Of a stretch of 15,744 bases of DNA, positions 13,657 through 15,744 are shown piece by piece. The translations under genes were made by a program, and so were the position numbers. Under the pieces are notes generated by a model. The model saw only the letters and a program-made list of their open reading frames with translations. It did no database searches and was not told the origin of the DNA. Within the stretch, counting starts at the first letter, position 1, and each line of letters begins with the position of its first letter. Source of the stretch: VRUE01 sp963805455 (lineage in GTDB: Bacteria; Actinomycetota; Thermoleophilia; Solirubrobacterales; 70-9); assembly GCA_963805455.1 (NCBI GenBank), contig CAWDUJ010000008.1, positions 1-15,744 of the forward strand, written 5' to 3'.

Positions 13657-13697
13657 GACGCTGGGCGACGCTGGCGACTGGCGCACGACTGGCGCAC
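13657..13697 (+). repeat. Short tandem repeats near the tRNA-Leu fragment
   Basis: GACGCTGG occurs at 13657 and 13667. CGACTGGCGCA occurs twice head-to-tail with an 11-bp period (13675-13685 and 13686-13696). Closely spaced direct repeats of about one helical turn next to an attachment core resemble arm-type binding sites for an integrase or excisionase; that role is inferred. Confidence 0.5.
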
Positions 13698-13718
13698 CGG
13701 GGGGCTTGCAGCTTGCGC

Positions 13719-13730
13719 GCCCGAACGGGC
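13719..13730. terminator. Perfect short hairpin downstream of the collagen-like gene
   Basis: GCCCG-AA-CGGGC lies 47 bases past the stop of the minus-strand collagen-like gene. The stem is perfect but has a two-base loop and no T-run, so terminator function is only possible. Confidence 0.3.
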
Positions 13731-13777
13731 TTACCCCTCTCAGGCCCGCAGGCCGATGCCCCTCTGCTGGGTCCCCT

Positions 13778-14410
13778 TTACGGCGCTGTCACCGACCAGG
13801 TTCCGGCGACGACGCCAGCTTCTATTCCCGTCCCTTGCCCGTAGGCGTTTGTACCAAAGCGGCTCGCGCCGGGTTCGCCGGTTTCCGGGTCCTCAAACAA
13901 CGTATAGATTTCGGCGCTCTGCGTGTAGCCGATATAGGCGCAGAAGTAGCCCGGGTCTGCCTGCCCGACGCCAGGGCAGTGTTCGTGGCTTGCTTCCCCT
14001 TCCTGCAAAGTGACGACGTGATTTTTGTCGAGCGGTGCCGGTAGCGGCTGGGCGAAAGACGCGACTACGCTGAAGGTGTCTTCTTTACCTCCGCCTGCAG
14101 CGAAGGCACCGGACTCCGTGGCTCCGGAGCCAAGCGGTGTGGCCGCCGTCAGATTCTGGCCGGGAGGGCCCTGCGGTCCCTGCGGAAGCTGACCGGCCTT
14201 GAAGTCGGCGGCTCGCAGCGAGCCGTTCTTGACTTTGGCGCTGTTGATCGAGTTCTTCTTGATCTTCGCGGCGCTGACGGCGTTCTTCTTGATCTGCCTC
14301 GGTCCGACGCTGTTCTTCGGCAGCCTAAAGGCGGCGTAGGAAGCCCCTCCGAGAGCAATGAAGACGGCGATGGTCGCCATGACGTTGGCGTAGCTCAGCT
14401 TTGGGCGCAT
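13778..14410 (-). CDS. Membrane-anchored or exported protein with short collagen-like tract
   Basis: This is a 210-residue protein. A hydrophobic N-terminal segment (YANVMATIAVFIALGGASYA, 7-26) after a basic start is a signal or anchor. It is followed by basic KKN/S repeats (NSVGPRQIKKNAVSAAKIKK, then NSINSAKVKN, GSLRAADF) about ten residues long, and then a brief GPQGPPG collagen-like stretch (near 77-83). The remaining 120 residues are a beta-rich domain with two Cys (in HEHCPGVG and GYFCAYIG), which may pair. This N-terminal arrangement is widespread in Thermoleophilia and its role is unknown, probably cell-surface. Start ATG 14410 is set by GGAGG seven bases upstream; a longer frame exists but lacks a ribosome site. 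It lies on the presumed element side of the tRNA fragment. Confidence 0.83.
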   Translation of the reverse strand: MRPKLSYANVMATIAVFIALGGASYAAFRLPKNSVGPRQIKKNAVSAAKIKKNSINSAKVKNGSLRAADFKAGQLPQGPQGPPGQNLTAATPLGSGATESGAFAAGGGKEDTFSVVASFAQPLPAPLDKNHVVTLQEGEASHEHCPGVGQADPGYFCAYIGYTQSAEIYTLFEDPETGEPGASRFGTNAYGQGTGIEAGVVAGTWSVTAP

Positions 14411-14493
14411 CAAAGGGCCTCCATTTTGGTTCGCGCTTTTGGCCTTGCCCCCCAACGGCCCGAGGCCCCACCAAGCACGGTAGACCTCCGAGG

Positions 14494-14509
14494 GGGATTG
14501 GTCAATCCC
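14494..14509. repeat. Perfect 7-bp inverted repeat upstream of the collagen-like gene
   Basis: GGGATTG (14494-14500), GT, CAATCCC (14503-14509) is a perfect dyad 84 bases upstream of the ATG. It is framed by G-rich GAGGGGG/GAGGGGGAGG runs. It could be an operator. No -35/-10 pair could be assigned around it. Confidence 0.4.
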
Positions 14510-14638
14510 AGAGGGGGAGGCGCGTTAGCCAGGCTGAAGCAAGCGGAGGGGGCCGCTCTGGACCCCCTCCCAGGTTCGGTGTGTCAATGCTCAGGATTCG
14601 GCGCGGAAGGTGGGCGGGGCCGCCAAATATGCGACTTC

Positions 14639-14657
14639 CAGGGGCGACAGGCCCCTG
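14639..14657 (-). terminator. Hairpin after the second hydrolase gene
   Basis: CAGGGGC (14639-14645) pairs with GCCCCTG (14651-14657) over 7 bp with a 5-base loop, 24 bases past the hydrolase TAA on the minus strand. No T-run follows, so this is a candidate only. Confidence 0.4.
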
Positions 14658-14681
14658 CCGCCGGTTCGGGGCGCGAAGCGC

Positions 14682-15578
14682 TTAAACGTTGCGTCTCAGA
14701 AAGTCAATCTGGTCCCCGACGACGGTGTCAAACAGCGGGTCAACGTACGGGTCGAAGTGGCCGCAGTCGTAGCTCAGTACCTCACCCTTGGGAATGCGTT
14801 TGACTGCCCTCAATGCGACCTCATAGGGCGTGACAACGTCGTCTTTCGCAAGCTGAACGAGCGCTGGCGTGGTGATCTTCTTCGCGGTCCGGCCGGGAGA
14901 GTAGAACGGAACCCTGAGAGCGATTCGGGCAGCGACGTTGTTCTCGGGCAGCAGTTCCTCGTACCGATCCTCGGCGAGCCGCTTCAACATTGATAGAGCG
15001 TCGGGCGTGTTCATCATCGCCAAAGTCCCCGGCTCTGCAGCGGCGGGGAGGCGGAGAGGTTGCCGTCCGAACGCGGCACCCGCTTGGTCGCGGAGTCCTG
15101 CAAGGGCCACCTGAGCGGTAAGCGCCGGGGGGCGAGCAAACGCCGATGCGGGTCCGCTGATGTGGGGAACCTGAGCGACGATGGCCGCAAGCCCATGATC
15201 CTTGGCGGCGATGCTCAGTACGTGTCCGGCCCCGAAGGACGTGCCCCACGCGACGACGCGGGACGAATCGACGCCGTCAAGCGCGCGGGCATAAGTGAGG
15301 GCCGCGCGCCAGTCGTCCTGCTGGCCGCCTATGTCGAGCACTCGACGCGGCTCGCCGGGACTGTCGCCCCAACCCCTGTAGTCGAAGACTAGGACCGCGT
15401 ACCCTGCCTCAGCGAACCGCTCGGCGTAGGCGGCGAGGCGCAGGGCGCGGATCGCGGCGAAGCCGTGCGCCATGACGATGATCGGCGGCCGGTCTACGCC
15501 TTCCGGCCGGTAGAGCCACGCCGCGCAGGGCGTCCCGTGGGAGTCAAAGGCCGTGTCCTCGCGGGTGTGGCTGCGCAT
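14682..15578 (-). CDS. Alpha/beta-fold hydrolase (dienelactone-hydrolase / S15-like)
   Basis: This is a 298-residue predicted serine hydrolase, cytosolic. It opens with MRSHTREDTAFDSHGTPCAA and WLYRPEG, the usual N-terminal hairpin for this subfamily. The oxyanion motif is HGFAA (38-42), then FDYRGWGDSPG, nucleophile GTSFG (112-116, S114), acid Asp in LAKDD and base His in YDCGHFDPY, so the triad is complete. Substrate unknown. The frame stays open upstream to an ATG at 15632 (MGKSREDRILAIAQ...). I prefer ATG 15578, because family homology begins there and a TAGGAT hexamer lies upstream within the longer version; neither start has a strong ribosome site. Bases between 15579 and the window end hold no recognised gene. 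It lies on the presumed element side of the tRNA-Leu fragment. Confidence 0.83.
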   Translation of the reverse strand: MRSHTREDTAFDSHGTPCAAWLYRPEGVDRPPIIVMAHGFAAIRALRLAAYAERFAEAGYAVLVFDYRGWGDSPGEPRRVLDIGGQQDDWRAALTYARALDGVDSSRVVAWGTSFGAGHVLSIAAKDHGLAAIVAQVPHISGPASAFARPPALTAQVALAGLRDQAGAAFGRQPLRLPAAAEPGTLAMMNTPDALSMLKRLAEDRYEELLPENNVAARIALRVPFYSPGRTAKKITTPALVQLAKDDVVTPYEVALRAVKRIPKGEVLSYDCGHFDPYVDPLFDTVVGDQIDFLRRNV

Positions 15579-15668
15579 CGGTCCAGTGATTTGGGCAATA
15601 GCGAGAATCCTATCCTCGCGAGATTTTCCCATCGAGGGGGCCGGGCGGGCGCATGCCTCGCGCGCAAC

Positions 15669-15689
15669 ATGTGTCGCGAATGTGTCGCG
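15669..15689 (+). repeat. Direct repeat ATGTGTCGCG, 11-bp period
   Basis: ATGTGTCGCG at 15669-15678 and 15680-15689 are separated by one A. They lie upstream of the minus-strand hydrolase gene, where repeated half-turn-spaced sites could bind a regulator. The surrounding 110 bases show no recognised gene. Confidence 0.45.
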
Positions 15690-15744
15690 GGCTTCCCGGC
15701 CGCCGTCGCCGTGGGGGCGCGTGTTTGGCTGTGTGACTGCTATG

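Larger units (their letters stand above)
13181..13777. other. Gene-poor stretch between MerR and the collagen-like gene
   Basis: About 600 bases hold no intact gene. They contain the putative gene remnant (to 13518), the tRNA-Leu 3' fragment (13519-13570), tandem repeats (13591-13610 and 13657-13697) and a perfect GCCCG-AA-CGGGC hairpin at 13719-13730. ORFs spanning the stretch on either strand are shadows that cross the tRNA fragment. The layout is what an integration-site flank would show. Confidence 0.55.

Noticed and set aside
13423..13686. 87-codon minus-strand frame crossing the tRNA-Leu fragment
   Set aside because: Its middle translates tRNA sequence (VGVQVPPPA), a usual artefact; only the final part may belong to a decayed gene.

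Overview
The window is high-GC DNA with high-GC third codon positions, GTG starts and several protein families typical of Thermoleophilia (Solirubrobacterales-type Actinobacteriota). The clearest lineage signals are two exported proteins sharing a basic Cys-x12-Cys C-terminal domain, one of which carries an EPDAD..DGFGDETQDQCP calcium-loop module, and a short surface protein with a KKNAVSAAKI-type repeat followed by a small collagen-like tract. The assignment rests on family recognition, not on a database search.

Layout, left to right. (1) 1-1919: the 5' part of tRNA-Pro(GGG) on the minus strand; a small HNH nuclease gene behind an operator-like palindrome; tRNA-Gly(TCC), which overlaps the end of the HNH gene; and a beta-propeller lipoprotein. 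(2) 1920-3630: a carboxyltransferase of the acyl-CoA carboxylase family, convergent with the lipoprotein gene with no gap, and an isolated tRNA-Trp(CCA) with a poor D-stem. (3) 3826-6576: a two-gene ABC-2 exporter followed closely by a zinc alcohol dehydrogenase. (4) 6632-8679: two convergent metal-transporter-family genes, an atypical Nramp-like protein and a ZIP protein; their two stop codons form the stem of one small hairpin. (5) 8750-12310: a minus-strand cluster of two exported proteins with a paralogous C-terminal domain and an alpha/beta hydrolase. (6) 12402-13180: a divergent pair, a MerR-family regulator with a SoxR-like Cys cluster lacking the first Cys, and a small Cys-Cys protein, sharing one dyad promoter region. 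(7) 13181-15744: remnants of a degraded gene, a 3' fragment of tRNA-Leu(TAG) that looks like an integration-site duplication, short 11-bp tandem repeats, the collagen-like surface protein and a second alpha/beta hydrolase. If the tRNA fragment is attR, the DNA to its right belongs to an integrated element whose other end, with an intact tRNA-Leu, lies beyond the window.

Most genes are ordinary chromosomal ones. The parts most worth a second look are the tRNA-Leu fragment, the metal-site substitutions of the Nramp-like protein, the MerR/Cys-Cys pair, the HNH gene ending inside a tRNA gene, and the hydrolase whose conserved N-terminus is readable upstream of its only start codon. No CRISPR array, IS element or rRNA was seen.
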